Both the position numbers and the translations under genes were made by a program. Positions 8,482 through 16,911 of a DNA stretch of 64,000 nucleotides are shown one piece after another. The stretch's first letter is position 1; the number at the start of each line of letters is the position of its first letter. The DNA is taken from the NCBI RefSeq assembly GCF_000154705.2, contig NZ_CM002917.1, positions 948,461 to 1,012,460 on the forward strand, read 5' to 3'. The stretch is from Hoeflea phototrophica DFL-43 (GTDB taxonomy: Bacteria; Pseudomonadota; Alphaproteobacteria; Rhizobiales; Rhizobiaceae). The notes beneath the pieces were generated by a model. It made no database searches. It worked only from the letters and a program-made list of their open reading frames with translations, and had not been told where the DNA came from.

Positions 8482-9771
8482 TTACCCTTTGCTCAGTGCG
8501 ATGATACTGGGTGATGCCGAAACATCGTGATGATTTGCGTAGGCCTGATGGTTTTGTTCTATCGTCTCACCGTCATAGAGATAGTTGACCATCACACCCC
8601 ACGAACTGGCGATGCCGCGCGGGCTTTGATCGGCGCCCGGATGAACGCGTAACAAGGTGGCCCCGTTGCCCAGATGGAAATGAGCCACGGGATCAGCCGC
8701 CGTGCCCGACGCCCTTTTGGCTTCGGTCAGAAAGCGCGCAGCCAGCTTGGTGACGAAGTCATCCTGCGGCAGGTAGTTTTCGCCAAGCTCGCTTAGCGTC
8801 GCCTTGTCGGTATCGCTTAGCAAAGCGTCGCCGTTCAGCAAGGATTGCTCGGCCCATTTCCTAAGGCCCGGCACCGGCGACAGCGTGACGAATGTCTTTA
8901 GGTTCGGGCGCAATTTTTGCAGCTCCGCGACAACCTGTTTGATCAGGAAGTTGCCGAAAGACACGCCGCGCAGCCCCGCGTGGCAATTGGAGATCGAATA
9001 AAAGGTCGCAACGGTGGCGGTGTCGAGATCGGTCTGCTTGCGATCGACCGCAAGGATTGGCCCGATTGCATTCGGAACCTCGCTAAGCAAAGCGACTTCA
9101 ACAAAGATCAGTGGATCGTCTGGCATCGCGGGGTGGAAAAAGGCGAAGAGCATCCGGTCAGGATCCCCGACGCGCTGGCGCAAATCATCCCAGTCGGCGA
9201 TTTCGTGGACTGCCTCGTATGTGATGATCTTTTCCAGAATTTGTGCCGAAGTTGACCAATTGATCTGTCGCATCTCCAGAAAGCCGCGGTTGAACCAAGA
9301 CTTAAAGAGGTGTTGAAAGTCCGAGTCCAGCCCGCGCAAATGTGGGTTCTGTTTTGCATGCGCGAGCAAATCAGCCCGCATCGCGACCAATTCAACAGTT
9401 GCTCCGGGGACCCGGTTGATGGTGCGGATCAACTCCTGGGTTTGGGGTTCTGCCACGAAATGAAGTGCGCGTGCAGCGTCGATGTCTCCGGGGGTCCAAT
9501 TGGCGACGGCTGCGCTCAGCGCTGCATCGTCGGGTCCGAATTCTCGGCTGACAGCGAAAAAGAAGGCCGCCTTTTCTGCGACGTCGGCTGCCGCGTAAAT
9601 GTCGAGAATCTGACGCGATATCTTCAGTCCTTCAGCCTCGCTTACGTCGCGGACCAGGGAATGACACAGCGATATCAGGCTGGCTGCGGTATCTTCTACT
9701 GCTTGTGTCCGGCTCCGACCCGCCCCTGCGATCCTTGCAAGGATCTCGCTCAAAAAGCTCTGCTGCGTCAT
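8482..9771 (-). CDS. matA: Malonyl-CoA decarboxylase
   Basis: 429 residues, the size of bacterial MCD. An N-terminal helical domain is followed by the GNAT-like catalytic domain with FYSISNCHAGLRGVSFGNFL, VTLSPVPGLRKWA and VAHFHLGNGATLLRVHP, then SSWGVMVNYLYD. It converts malonyl-CoA to acetyl-CoA and CO2. With MatB it completes the standard rhizobial-type malonate pathway. It begins 99 bases after the TRAP small permease gene on the same strand. Confidence 0.92.
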   Translation of the reverse strand: MTQQSFLSEILARIAGAGRSRTQAVEDTAASLISLCHSLVRDVSEAEGLKISRQILDIYAAADVAEKAAFFFAVSREFGPDDAALSAAVANWTPGDIDAARALHFVAEPQTQELIRTINRVPGATVELVAMRADLLAHAKQNPHLRGLDSDFQHLFKSWFNRGFLEMRQINWSTSAQILEKIITYEAVHEIADWDDLRQRVGDPDRMLFAFFHPAMPDDPLIFVEVALLSEVPNAIGPILAVDRKQTDLDTATVATFYSISNCHAGLRGVSFGNFLIKQVVAELQKLRPNLKTFVTLSPVPGLRKWAEQSLLNGDALLSDTDKATLSELGENYLPQDDFVTKLAARFLTEAKRASGTAADPVAHFHLGNGATLLRVHPGADQSPRGIASSWGVMVNYLYDGETIEQNHQAYANHHDVSASPSIIALSKG

Positions 9772-9870
9772 CGAGATCGATCCTCTGAATGAGTCAAGTT
9801 CGGATTAAGGGTACACACGGCACCCGACACTCACTTCAAACGTGTTCTCGTTCTTGATTAATCAAATCGT

Positions 9871-10398
9871 TCAATCGAGCTCGGTGCCCGTTTCATCCAA
9901 AACGTCATCCCCGGCCCAACGGGCGAAAAGATGGATGAGAATGATGATCATGGACAGGGGCACGGCCACTGAGATCCACACCATTGGTATCCCAAGGGTA
10001 TCCGCTGTCAGCCCCGATTGGCGCGCAAGGTAGCCCTTTGCGAAACCGCCCCGCAGGCCGATGAAGCAGAAATAAACCACCGGCAAGACAAAGATCAGCA
10101 CCGCCGCGCTTTGGATCGCCTCCGCGAGAAGCCCAAGGTAATGTGGGCGTTTGGGAAAGACGCTGTCCATCAGAACAGCATCCGAGCGTGTCTTGAAGGA
10201 CAGGGTCGCGCCCAGCAATCCGGTCCAGACCATTGCATAGCGGGCGACATCTTCGGTCCAGACGGGGGGAGAAGAGAAGACATAGCGCGCGATAATCTGC
10301 ACGACGACCGTCAGGAACATCACACAGACTGCAAACACGGCCACGCGGCGTATGATCAAGTGCAGGCGGTCGCTGGTGCTGATGATGAAATGCTGCAT
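9871..10398 (-). CDS. TRAP transporter small permease (DctQ type)
   Basis: About 175 residues from the ATG at 10398 (MQHFIISTSDRLH), chosen because GGGGAA lies at a suitable distance and an upstream in-frame start would only add non-conserved residues. Four hydrophobic helices are predicted, with the family signature FSSPPVWTEDVARYAMVW after the first. It should pair with the large permease and binding protein upstream in a sodium-driven dicarboxylate-type importer. Its place beside matA/matB suggests malonate or malonamate as ligand. Confidence 0.9.
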   Translation of the reverse strand: MQHFIISTSDRLHLIIRRVAVFAVCVMFLTVVVQIIARYVFSSPPVWTEDVARYAMVWTGLLGATLSFKTRSDAVLMDSVFPKRPHYLGLLAEAIQSAAVLIFVLPVVYFCFIGLRGGFAKGYLARQSGLTADTLGIPMVWISVAVPLSMIIILIHLFARWAGDDVLDETGTELD

Positions 10399-10455
10399 TT
10401 GACTTCCCCGGTTATGCAAGAGGCGGGCCACGTCATGCGGCCCGCCCATATCGGT

Positions 10456-11430
10456 TTAGCGGTTCTCGTCAGAGAGTTTCTTCCACAGAGCCGTGTCCTC
10501 GGCCGACATCAGGTCGGAATTGTAGACCGGCAAAGAGGCTTCGCGGAAGACTGCGCGCTCTTCGTCGGTCAAGCGCTGGACGGTCACGCCTTTTTCCTCG
10601 AGAGCTGTCAGGCCATTCTCAGACGCTTCGGCAAGCCATGCACGGGTTGCCGCATCGGCTGTTTCGACGGCGGCATCCACAGCGGCGCGGTCGTCATCAG
10701 ACAGGCCGTCATACCATGTTTTGGACACGATCACAGCGCGCAGCGGCCAGATTACATCTGCCGTGGCGAAGTTCTTTACAAAGTCGGTTTGTCCAAACAT
10801 TACAGGGATGAAGGGCGAGTTCAGGTAACCGTCGATCACACCGGTTTGCAGACCCGCAGGCACTTCGCCCCAAGGCACGATGGTGCCGCTCGATCCCCAT
10901 GCCTGATACATCGCGATCTGTGCATCATCCAAGGCACGCATCCGTAGGTCTGACATATCCGCGGGCGAGCGCACGGCCTTGGTTGTGGTGATCACGCCAG
11001 AGGCAGGCCCGAGCGGCGCAAGCGCCAGCAGGATTGCGTCTTGTTTAGCAAGGTTTTCGTTGACGCGCGTGTAGACATCCCCGGCAGCCATTGCACGGTC
11101 CATATGGTCGATGTTGTCAAAGATATAAGGCAGGCGGACGCCATAGATGAATGGATCAACCTGCGCAACCGCGCGCACATCGGACAGCGAGACTTCAAGC
11201 AGACCAGTTGAGACCTGATCGAATTTTTCGGCTTCATTGCCCACAGAACCGCGCGGCATTTCCCGCACTTCCATGCCCGCCTCTTTCAGCGCATTGCCAA
11301 AGGCATATGCCCAGTTATACGAGCCAGAGGTTTCCAGATCCGGCTTGCTGTCCAATGCGATTTTTACCTCTGCGGACGCAGTTGTGGCCATCGCGAGCAA
11401 TGCCGCGAGTGTAAGTGCCTTGAGTTTCAT
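10456..11430 (-). CDS. TRAP transporter substrate-binding protein (DctP type)
   Basis: 324 residues from the ATG at 11430, preceded by GGGAGG. The signal peptide MKLKALTLAALLAMATTASA ends at an AxA cleavage site, so the mature protein is periplasmic. The DctP fold is seen in GSVGNEAEKFDQVSTG and in the ligand-binding region LRMRALDDAQIAMYQAWG, followed by EVPAGLQTGVIDGYLNS. Arg in LRMRAL is the expected carboxylate contact. Malonate or a mono-amide is inferred from the operon. Confidence 0.92.
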   Translation of the reverse strand: MKLKALTLAALLAMATTASAEVKIALDSKPDLETSGSYNWAYAFGNALKEAGMEVREMPRGSVGNEAEKFDQVSTGLLEVSLSDVRAVAQVDPFIYGVRLPYIFDNIDHMDRAMAAGDVYTRVNENLAKQDAILLALAPLGPASGVITTTKAVRSPADMSDLRMRALDDAQIAMYQAWGSSGTIVPWGEVPAGLQTGVIDGYLNSPFIPVMFGQTDFVKNFATADVIWPLRAVIVSKTWYDGLSDDDRAAVDAAVETADAATRAWLAEASENGLTALEEKGVTVQRLTDEERAVFREASLPVYNSDLMSAEDTALWKKLSDENR

Positions 11431-11453
11431 TGGTAGTCCTCCCTTAGGTTTGG

Positions 11454-12740
11454 TTAGTTCACAGAAAACCCGAACAGGCGTGGCAACGTGAGGCTGATTG
11501 CGGGCCAATAGACCAGCGCCAGCAGGAGCATCACCTGAACGAGAATGAAGGGCAGCACAGCGTAGGCCAGCCGCCAGTAGTTAAGATTTGTCAGCGCCGA
11601 GACGACCACGAGGCATTTGCCCAAAGGCGGCGTGATCAGGCCGATGCACAGATTGAAGCACAGCACAATTCCAAGCTGAATCGGGCTGATGCCTTGCTCC
11701 ATCGCCTGCGGAGCAAAGAGCGGGATCAGCAGAGTGAGGGCGACGGGCGTGTCCATGAACATGCCCGCGATCAGGAATATGATCACAAGGAAAAACAGGT
11801 ATTTCGTACCTGTCAGCCCGAAGGACTCCACCCAATTGGCCAGTGCGCTGGACCAGCCTAACTGGCCCGCAAGATACCCCAATACTGAAATCGCAGCGAG
11901 GATAATAAAGATCGTCCCGGTCATCTTTGCAGTGGCTTCGACCGCGTCAAAAATCATGCGCCAGTTCAGCCCCTTGTAGAACTGGCCGGCCATGAGCGCG
12001 AAAAACACGGCGATGGCAGAGCCTTCAGTCGGGGTGGCAAGCCCAAAGACCAGCGAGCCAAGGATCACTACAGGCAAGCACAAAGCAGGGGCTGCGTTCA
12101 GCAAGCTGGGCAGAAAGCGCGGCAGGTCGTCGGATGCACCGCCTGGATGCCCCTTCACATGCGCGATGACTGCGTTCAAGATCATCAGCGCAGCGGCAAG
12201 CATCAGGCCGGGGATCACGCCTGCAATGAACAAAGCTGCAACAGAAGCACCCGTCAGGCCGCCATAGATGATCATGATGATCGACGGAGGAATGATCGGG
12301 CCGATCATCGAAGACGCCGCCGTAATCGCGCCTGCATAATAAGGATCATAGCCGCGTGCCTTCATCTCGGGCACAAATGTGCGGGACAAGGCGGCACTAT
12401 CGGCAATCGCAGAACCTGAAATGCCTGCGAAGAATACACTCGTGAGAATGTTCACATGACCCAGACCACCGCGAAAGCGTCCGACAATAGACATGGCGAA
12501 ATCAATCAGGCTGCGGGTCACCCCTGCGCGGCTCATAATCTCGGCCGTCAGGATAAACAGCGGCATTGCCATGAAGGCAAAGACGTCGAGCTGTGCAAAG
12601 ATGCGCTGCGGCAGGATCGACAGAAACTGGGTTTTATCAACGGCGACAAACGTCAGGACCGAGACCGCCCCCATGAGATAGGCAAAAGCCGTGCCACTGA
12701 TCAGCAGGATGATGAAAACTATCGGAACATACCACATCAC
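11454..12740 (-). CDS. TRAP transporter large permease (DctM type)
   Basis: About 428 residues and strongly hydrophobic, with a dozen predicted helices. DctM signatures include FFAGISGSAIADSAAL, SSMIGPIIPPSIIMIIYG, MFMDTPVALTLLIPLFAP and LITPPLGKCLVV. The start is either the GTG at 12740 or the adjacent ATG at 12737. The amidase stop is only a few bases upstream and DctP follows after 23 bases, so the three are one transcript. Confidence 0.93.
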   Translation of the reverse strand: MMWYVPIVFIILLISGTAFAYLMGAVSVLTFVAVDKTQFLSILPQRIFAQLDVFAFMAMPLFILTAEIMSRAGVTRSLIDFAMSIVGRFRGGLGHVNILTSVFFAGISGSAIADSAALSRTFVPEMKARGYDPYYAGAITAASSMIGPIIPPSIIMIIYGGLTGASVAALFIAGVIPGLMLAAALMILNAVIAHVKGHPGGASDDLPRFLPSLLNAAPALCLPVVILGSLVFGLATPTEGSAIAVFFALMAGQFYKGLNWRMIFDAVEATAKMTGTIFIILAAISVLGYLAGQLGWSSALANWVESFGLTGTKYLFFLVIIFLIAGMFMDTPVALTLLIPLFAPQAMEQGISPIQLGIVLCFNLCIGLITPPLGKCLVVVSALTNLNYWRLAYAVLPFILVQVMLLLALVYWPAISLTLPRLFGFSVN

Positions 12741-12741
12741 G

Positions 12742-14271
12742 CTACACCGCCGTTTGCAGGGACGCGCGCGCCGATTGCCCGGATTCGGCTAGGATCGGCG
12801 GGTGCGTCACGATCGACCGCAGATTGATCTTCGAAAGGGCAAGGGTCTTCATATCGGCCAACGGGCGTGCCGTTTCTGCTTCGGCAGCAAACAGACCTTC
12901 GATGGCCTTTGCTGCGCTCAGAAGCTGTTCGTCGCCTCGCACCGCTCCTAGCATCTGGAGTCCAAAGGGCATGCCAAAAGCATCGCGTCCGCAAGGCAGC
13001 GTAATCGCAGGCCCCCCGCTAAGCGAACCGCGATAGCACAGCGCCAGCCAGCGATAGTAGATGTCCATGTCCTGCCCGTCGATCCGGGAAGGGTGTGATT
13101 GGGTCCACGGAAAGGGTGACACCGGCGAAGTCGGCAGCACAATCACATCAACTTCGCGCATAAGCGCGTTGAAACGGCGCAGAATGCGAGTCTGCTCATT
13201 GTGCGCCCAACCGCGATCCGCCAGGGACATGGTCTGACCGAGCGCAACATTCTCGTTGATATGCGGGCCGAAGCCGTCGGGGTCTTCTTGGACACCCGCG
13301 CCAAAGGCTGCGCCAAAGCTTTCGGCCCGCAGTACATCAAAGCAGCGATCCATATCACCAAGATTGAGGTCAACAAGGCGGCATTCTTTGACGTGCGGGC
13401 GCAGCAGATCAAGGCGGGCACGAAATGTCTGGCGGATGGTCGGTTCGACAGGGGCGCCACCAAAATCTTCGCTGAACCCTACACGCAGGTCTTTCAGGGA
13501 CACTGGAGGCAATGCTTCGAAGCGATCCGGCACTGAAGAAACGGACAAAGGATCGTCCCAATCATGCCCCTGACAAACCCCTAGCATCAACGTCAGGTCA
13601 TCCATTGTACGCGCCATTGGGCCCAACACCGAAATCCCTGACCACCCCAAGGGGCGCGTTGGGTGGGCGATCACACCAACTGACGGGCGATAGCCAACGA
13701 TGCCGCAAAGGGCCGCGGGCATCCGGAGCGAGCCGCCCGTATCAGAGCCGGTGCACAGCGGCAGCAAGTTGGCCGCCAGCGCCGCGGCCGAGCCACCCGA
13801 CGAGCCACCCGCAATCAAATTGGCATCAAACGGGTTGCCTGTCGCACCCCAGACGGGATTACAACTGTTTCCTCCGGCCCCCACCTCGGGAACGTTTGTC
13901 TTGGCAAGAATAATGGCGCCCGCCGCGCGCAGGCGTGCGACCATTGGCATATCATCGTTAGGCACATGACCCCTTGCGCGGATGCTGCCATGCGTGGTCA
14001 GCAATCCCTTCGTGTCCTGCAAATCCTTGACACCAATTGGCAGACCATCCAGCGGCCCCATGGGCGTGTCAGACTGCCAGCGCCGTGTCGCCTCTTCGGC
14101 GCTGACAACAGCGCCTTCGACGTCCATCGCCGCCAAGGCATTAATTTTGGGATTGAACTGCGTTATCTGCTCTAGGCAAGCTGCAAGATATTCGCTCGGC
14201 GTCAGGGATTTGGCCGCAAAAGCGGCTAGTACATCACCAGCGGAGAGCGCGCAAAGCTCGGAGCTGCTCAC
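12742..14271 (-). CDS. Amidase-signature family hydrolase, probable malonamidase
   Basis: About 509 residues if it starts at GTG 14271 (SSSELCALSAGDVLAAF); the open frame extends to a TTG at 14361 but that extension looks non-coding. The Ser-cisSer-Lys triad is visible: Lys in LPIGVKDLQDTKG, and the serines in AGGSSGGSAAALAANLLP and CTGSDTGGSLRMPA. It lies first in an operon encoding malonate uptake, activation and decarboxylation. Malonamidase E2, known from Bradyrhizobium, hydrolyses malonamate to malonate and ammonia and belongs to this family, so malonamate is the likely substrate. GatA is excluded by context because no gatB or gatC is present. Confidence 0.85.
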   Translation of the reverse strand: MSSSELCALSAGDVLAAFAAKSLTPSEYLAACLEQITQFNPKINALAAMDVEGAVVSAEEATRRWQSDTPMGPLDGLPIGVKDLQDTKGLLTTHGSIRARGHVPNDDMPMVARLRAAGAIILAKTNVPEVGAGGNSCNPVWGATGNPFDANLIAGGSSGGSAAALAANLLPLCTGSDTGGSLRMPAALCGIVGYRPSVGVIAHPTRPLGWSGISVLGPMARTMDDLTLMLGVCQGHDWDDPLSVSSVPDRFEALPPVSLKDLRVGFSEDFGGAPVEPTIRQTFRARLDLLRPHVKECRLVDLNLGDMDRCFDVLRAESFGAAFGAGVQEDPDGFGPHINENVALGQTMSLADRGWAHNEQTRILRRFNALMREVDVIVLPTSPVSPFPWTQSHPSRIDGQDMDIYYRWLALCYRGSLSGGPAITLPCGRDAFGMPFGLQMLGAVRGDEQLLSAAKAIEGLFAAEAETARPLADMKTLALSKINLRSIVTHPPILAESGQSARASLQTAV

Positions 14272-14388
14272 GAGCGCGCACGATTCTTTAAGTTGATACG
14301 AATAGACACAATAGCCCTCCCAAACCGTGTGTTTGGTTAAGCTAAAAGATGATCTTGGCAATTAATAATGAAAAATATGTCGGAAACA

Positions 14389-15369
14389 TTAACTAAACGG
14401 AATGGTTTCGATATCTTGCGTCGCTTGCCCCAGACACTTCAAGAACAAGACAAGCGCCACATTCTGTGCGATCTGGTCTGTTCGCCAGAAGCACCGCACC
14501 TCTGAAAGTAAATCATGCGTATCCAGCGGCAGCGTGACCAACTCGCCGCGCCCAGCCTGCGTCTGTGCCAGCCGCTGTGGCAGCAACCCAAGAACCGGCA
14601 TGGCTCGCAAAAGTTCGGTATTTAGCGCCAGTGACAAGGATGAAACTGTGTTCGTGGGCGGCGATAATCCATTTGCGGCAAAAAGCGCATCCACGGCTTG
14701 TCTGGCGACCGAGTTTGGTTTCGGTAGTATCCAAGGGAAATTTGCAACATCCGCCCATTTGACGGCAGCCTCTTGTGCAAGCTGATGATCGCGCCCCGCG
14801 ACGACGACGACTGGTTCAGAAAACAAAGCCATTTGATCAATACCAGCCAGTTCCTGAGGCTGCCAAACCCGCGCAATCAACAGATCCAGTGCGCCAGCTT
14901 CAAGTTGCGGCAATAGTTCGACGAAATGTCCTTCGGAGACCGAAACGTTTGCCTGTGGCGTGCTGCGCTTGAACAAGGAAATCGTGCTGGGCAAGAGTGT
15001 CGGCGCAACGGAACTGACGACACCGACCGCAACAGAGCCCGACACACCGCTTGTCATCGCCTCGATATCAAAGGCGGCGCGATCAAGTTGCCCAAGCGCC
15101 TGACGCGCATGTTCAGCAAGCCTCGCGCCGATCGGCGTCAGGTAAAGCCTGTTGCGATCCCGGGTCACGACGGGCACGCCAACGATCTTTTCCAACTCGG
15201 CAATTTGTTTTGACACGGCTGGCTGCGTCACCCCAAGCGCTTCAGAAACCCTCGCGATTAGTTTCAGATCCGACAACGCAACAAGAGCACGCAAGTGCCG
15301 AAGTGTAATCCCCTGTTGAAAACCCTTTCGCAAAATTTGTGCTACCTCCGCGTTGATAACTTGCGCCAA
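14389..15369 (-). CDS. LysR-family transcriptional regulator
   Basis: About 326 residues from a TTG start; no ATG is available, so the start is uncertain by up to a dozen codons. The winged helix-turn-helix is RVSEALGVTQPAVSKQIAEL, and the C-terminal effector domain follows (SGSVAVGVVSSVAPTLLPS). It is encoded on the same strand directly before the amidase, not divergently as is usual. The 117-base gap holds a weak ATGT-N5-ACAT dyad at 14377-14389, which could be part of a binding site. It probably controls the malonate operon. Confidence 0.9.
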   Translation of the reverse strand: MAQVINAEVAQILRKGFQQGITLRHLRALVALSDLKLIARVSEALGVTQPAVSKQIAELEKIVGVPVVTRDRNRLYLTPIGARLAEHARQALGQLDRAAFDIEAMTSGVSGSVAVGVVSSVAPTLLPSTISLFKRSTPQANVSVSEGHFVELLPQLEAGALDLLIARVWQPQELAGIDQMALFSEPVVVVAGRDHQLAQEAAVKWADVANFPWILPKPNSVARQAVDALFAANGLSPPTNTVSSLSLALNTELLRAMPVLGLLPQRLAQTQAGRGELVTLPLDTHDLLSEVRCFWRTDQIAQNVALVLFLKCLGQATQDIETIPFS

Positions 15370-16053
15370 CTCCGCCTTTATAGGGTCATATGCTATCTCG
15401 GACAGGCAAATGATTGGTTTTCACACCACTGGAGCCAACCACGTCAAATAGACCAGAGTTCAACATCACACTATGTGTCGCCAGCGCTTGGTCCATAACC
15501 CGCCTGGGTACACCAAGTGGCAAAGCCAGCTTCTTCAATGGCTACAGCTGATGAAAGGCATGGACGTCGTCACCATCAACTCGAAGACAATGTGCGCCAA
15601 TACAAACTTCAATCCGGCAAAAGTCTTATATGAATTTCAGCTTGCACTGAAGCGGTCAGGGCGCATCATAACCACAGAGAACGTCGGGTTCACGAACATG
15701 GTGTTTCACGCCGCCGCCGCGAACAGAACAAAGCGGACCTTGATGACAATCCACTGAACGGCGGTAGAGTCCGCAACGCAGCCGCTCGCTCGGAGCGCAG
15801 CAAACGACCGCTTCCCGCCCTTTAAGGACATCAACCGGGTATGAAGCGAATGACCGCTTTCGGTATTAGAGTCCCGTTACGCGGGTGACCGTTTCGGGGG
15901 CGTATTGCGGTCGTTCTGAAAGCGACGGCCACCCCTGGGTTCTCCGCTCAGCAACCTTTCGGAACTCCCACTGGACTTCCACGTCAAAGCAAGCATTCCT
16001 GATGTCGGGTCAGCGAAATCGTGTCGCTGCTGATCCTGCCCGCATAGCGGGCT
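15370..16053. other. Intergenic stretch with no convincing gene
   Basis: About 680 bases separate the LysR gene from the DUF3489 gene. A forward 94-codon ORF at 15473-15757 has no recognisable family. Three related motifs occur at 15806-15815, 15852-15863 and 15887-15897 (GACCGCTTCC, GACCGCTTTCGG, GACCGTTTCGG). They look like a degenerate repeat and may mark the edge of the recombinase module. Confidence 0.5.
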
Positions 16054-16098
16054 TCACTCAGTGCGGGGCCGGATGTTCCGGTCCTGGAACCTGAGTGA
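16054..16098. repeat. Inverted repeat just upstream of the DUF3489 start
   Basis: TCACTCAG at 16054-16061 is the exact complement of CTGAGTGA at 16091-16098. A second inner pairing is GGCCGGA with TCCGGTCC around TGT. The hairpin ends seven bases before the ATG at 16106 and covers the place of the ribosome-binding site. It may be an operator, a translational control hairpin or a recombinase crossover/accessory site. Confidence 0.65.
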
Positions 16099-16105
16099 GA
16101 TCACG

Positions 16106-16462
16106 ATGAATACGCAGAAGATCGAGAATGACGCAGACCAGAATGCGCTCCCGGGCGCCGCGACAGCGAATGCGTCGAAAAGGAAGCGTGGGGCCACTTC
16201 AGCGAAGTCGGGCAACAAAGGCGCCAAGAGCAAGCAAGATCAGTTGGTGGCCCTGCTGTCGAAGCCGAATGGCGTGCGGGTCTCGGTGATCTCGGACCGG
16301 CTGGGATGGCAGGCCCATACTGTGCGCGCTGCAATCTCGGGTCTGCGCAAACGTGGGCATGAGATCGTGACGTCGAAGTCCCCAAAGACCGGCGAGATGG
16401 TCTACGCGATCAATGCCAACTCGAAGGAGAATGAAGCCGATGCCGCCGAGGCGTCGTCATGA
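16106..16462 (+). CDS. DUF3489 domain protein
   Basis: About 118 residues starting MNTQKIENDADQNALPG. After a basic, Ala/Lys-rich linker, the C-terminal half (KQDQLVALLSKPNGVRVSVI, then WQAHTVRAAISGLRKRG) is the winged-helix-like DUF3489 domain. It overlaps the DUF2924 gene by four bases. This trio with a large serine recombinase recurs in alphaproteobacterial integrative elements. A DNA-binding accessory or regulatory role is likely but unproven. Confidence 0.85.
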   Translation: MNTQKIENDADQNALPGAATANASKRKRGATSAKSGNKGAKSKQDQLVALLSKPNGVRVSVISDRLGWQAHTVRAAISGLRKRGHEIVTSKSPKTGEMVYAINANSKENEADAAEASS

Positions 16463-16908
16463 ATCGGGCGGCAAGGGCAGGGGAGTTTGTCAAGATCGCT
16501 CGCTTCGAAACAATGTCTCGCGAGGACTGCATCGACGAATGGCGGCGTACGATGGGAGGTCAGTCGCTGAAGTATGTCTCGGTGCAGTTCATGCGCAGCG
16601 CGCTGGCATATGAAGCACAGATGAAAACCCATGGTGGCCCTTCAACGGCGGTTCGAAAGGCCCTCAAAGCCGCTTTGAAGGCCGATCAAAGAACATCCGA
16701 AGGGGGAGGTCGTCCTAGACCGGCTCTCCAATCCACGCTCAGACCCGGAACCCATCTGGTCCGCGAGTGGAACGGCAGGACCTATCAGATTGAGGTTCTG
16801 GACGATGGCTTCCAGATGGATGGCAAACGGTATCGGTCGCTCAGCGCCATCGCCAGGAAGATTACGGGCGCTCATTGGTCGGGTCCGCGCTTCTTCGGAT
16901 TGGGGTAG
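16459..16908 (+). CDS. DUF2924 domain protein
   Basis: 149 residues. The C-terminal region has the DUF2924 pattern GTHLVREWNGRTYQIEVLDD, FQMDGKRYRSLSAIARKITG and HWSGPRFFGL, found almost only beside phage-like serine recombinases. The ATG overlaps the preceding stop (ATGA) and the recombinase begins three bases after its own stop. The molecular function is not established; partnership with the recombinase is inferred from the tight coupling. Confidence 0.88.
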   Translation: MNRAARAGEFVKIARFETMSREDCIDEWRRTMGGQSLKYVSVQFMRSALAYEAQMKTHGGPSTAVRKALKAALKADQRTSEGGGRPRPALQSTLRPGTHLVREWNGRTYQIEVLDDGFQMDGKRYRSLSAIARKITGAHWSGPRFFGLG

Positions 16909-16911
16909 ACC

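Noticed and set aside
10018..10947. A 309-codon forward open frame
   Set aside because: Antisense to the TRAP small permease and binding protein, both clearly coding.
12742..14361. Glutamyl-tRNA amidotransferase subunit A
   Set aside because: No gatB or gatC nearby; operon content is malonate uptake and activation.
14377..14389. ATGT-N5-ACAT dyad as a firm LysR operator
   Set aside because: Four-base arms are too short to be more than a hint, so it is mentioned only in the regulator entry.
15473..15757. A 94-codon gene after the LysR regulator
   Set aside because: No recognised family, no clear ribosome site and no coupling to neighbours; left as part of the intergenic note.
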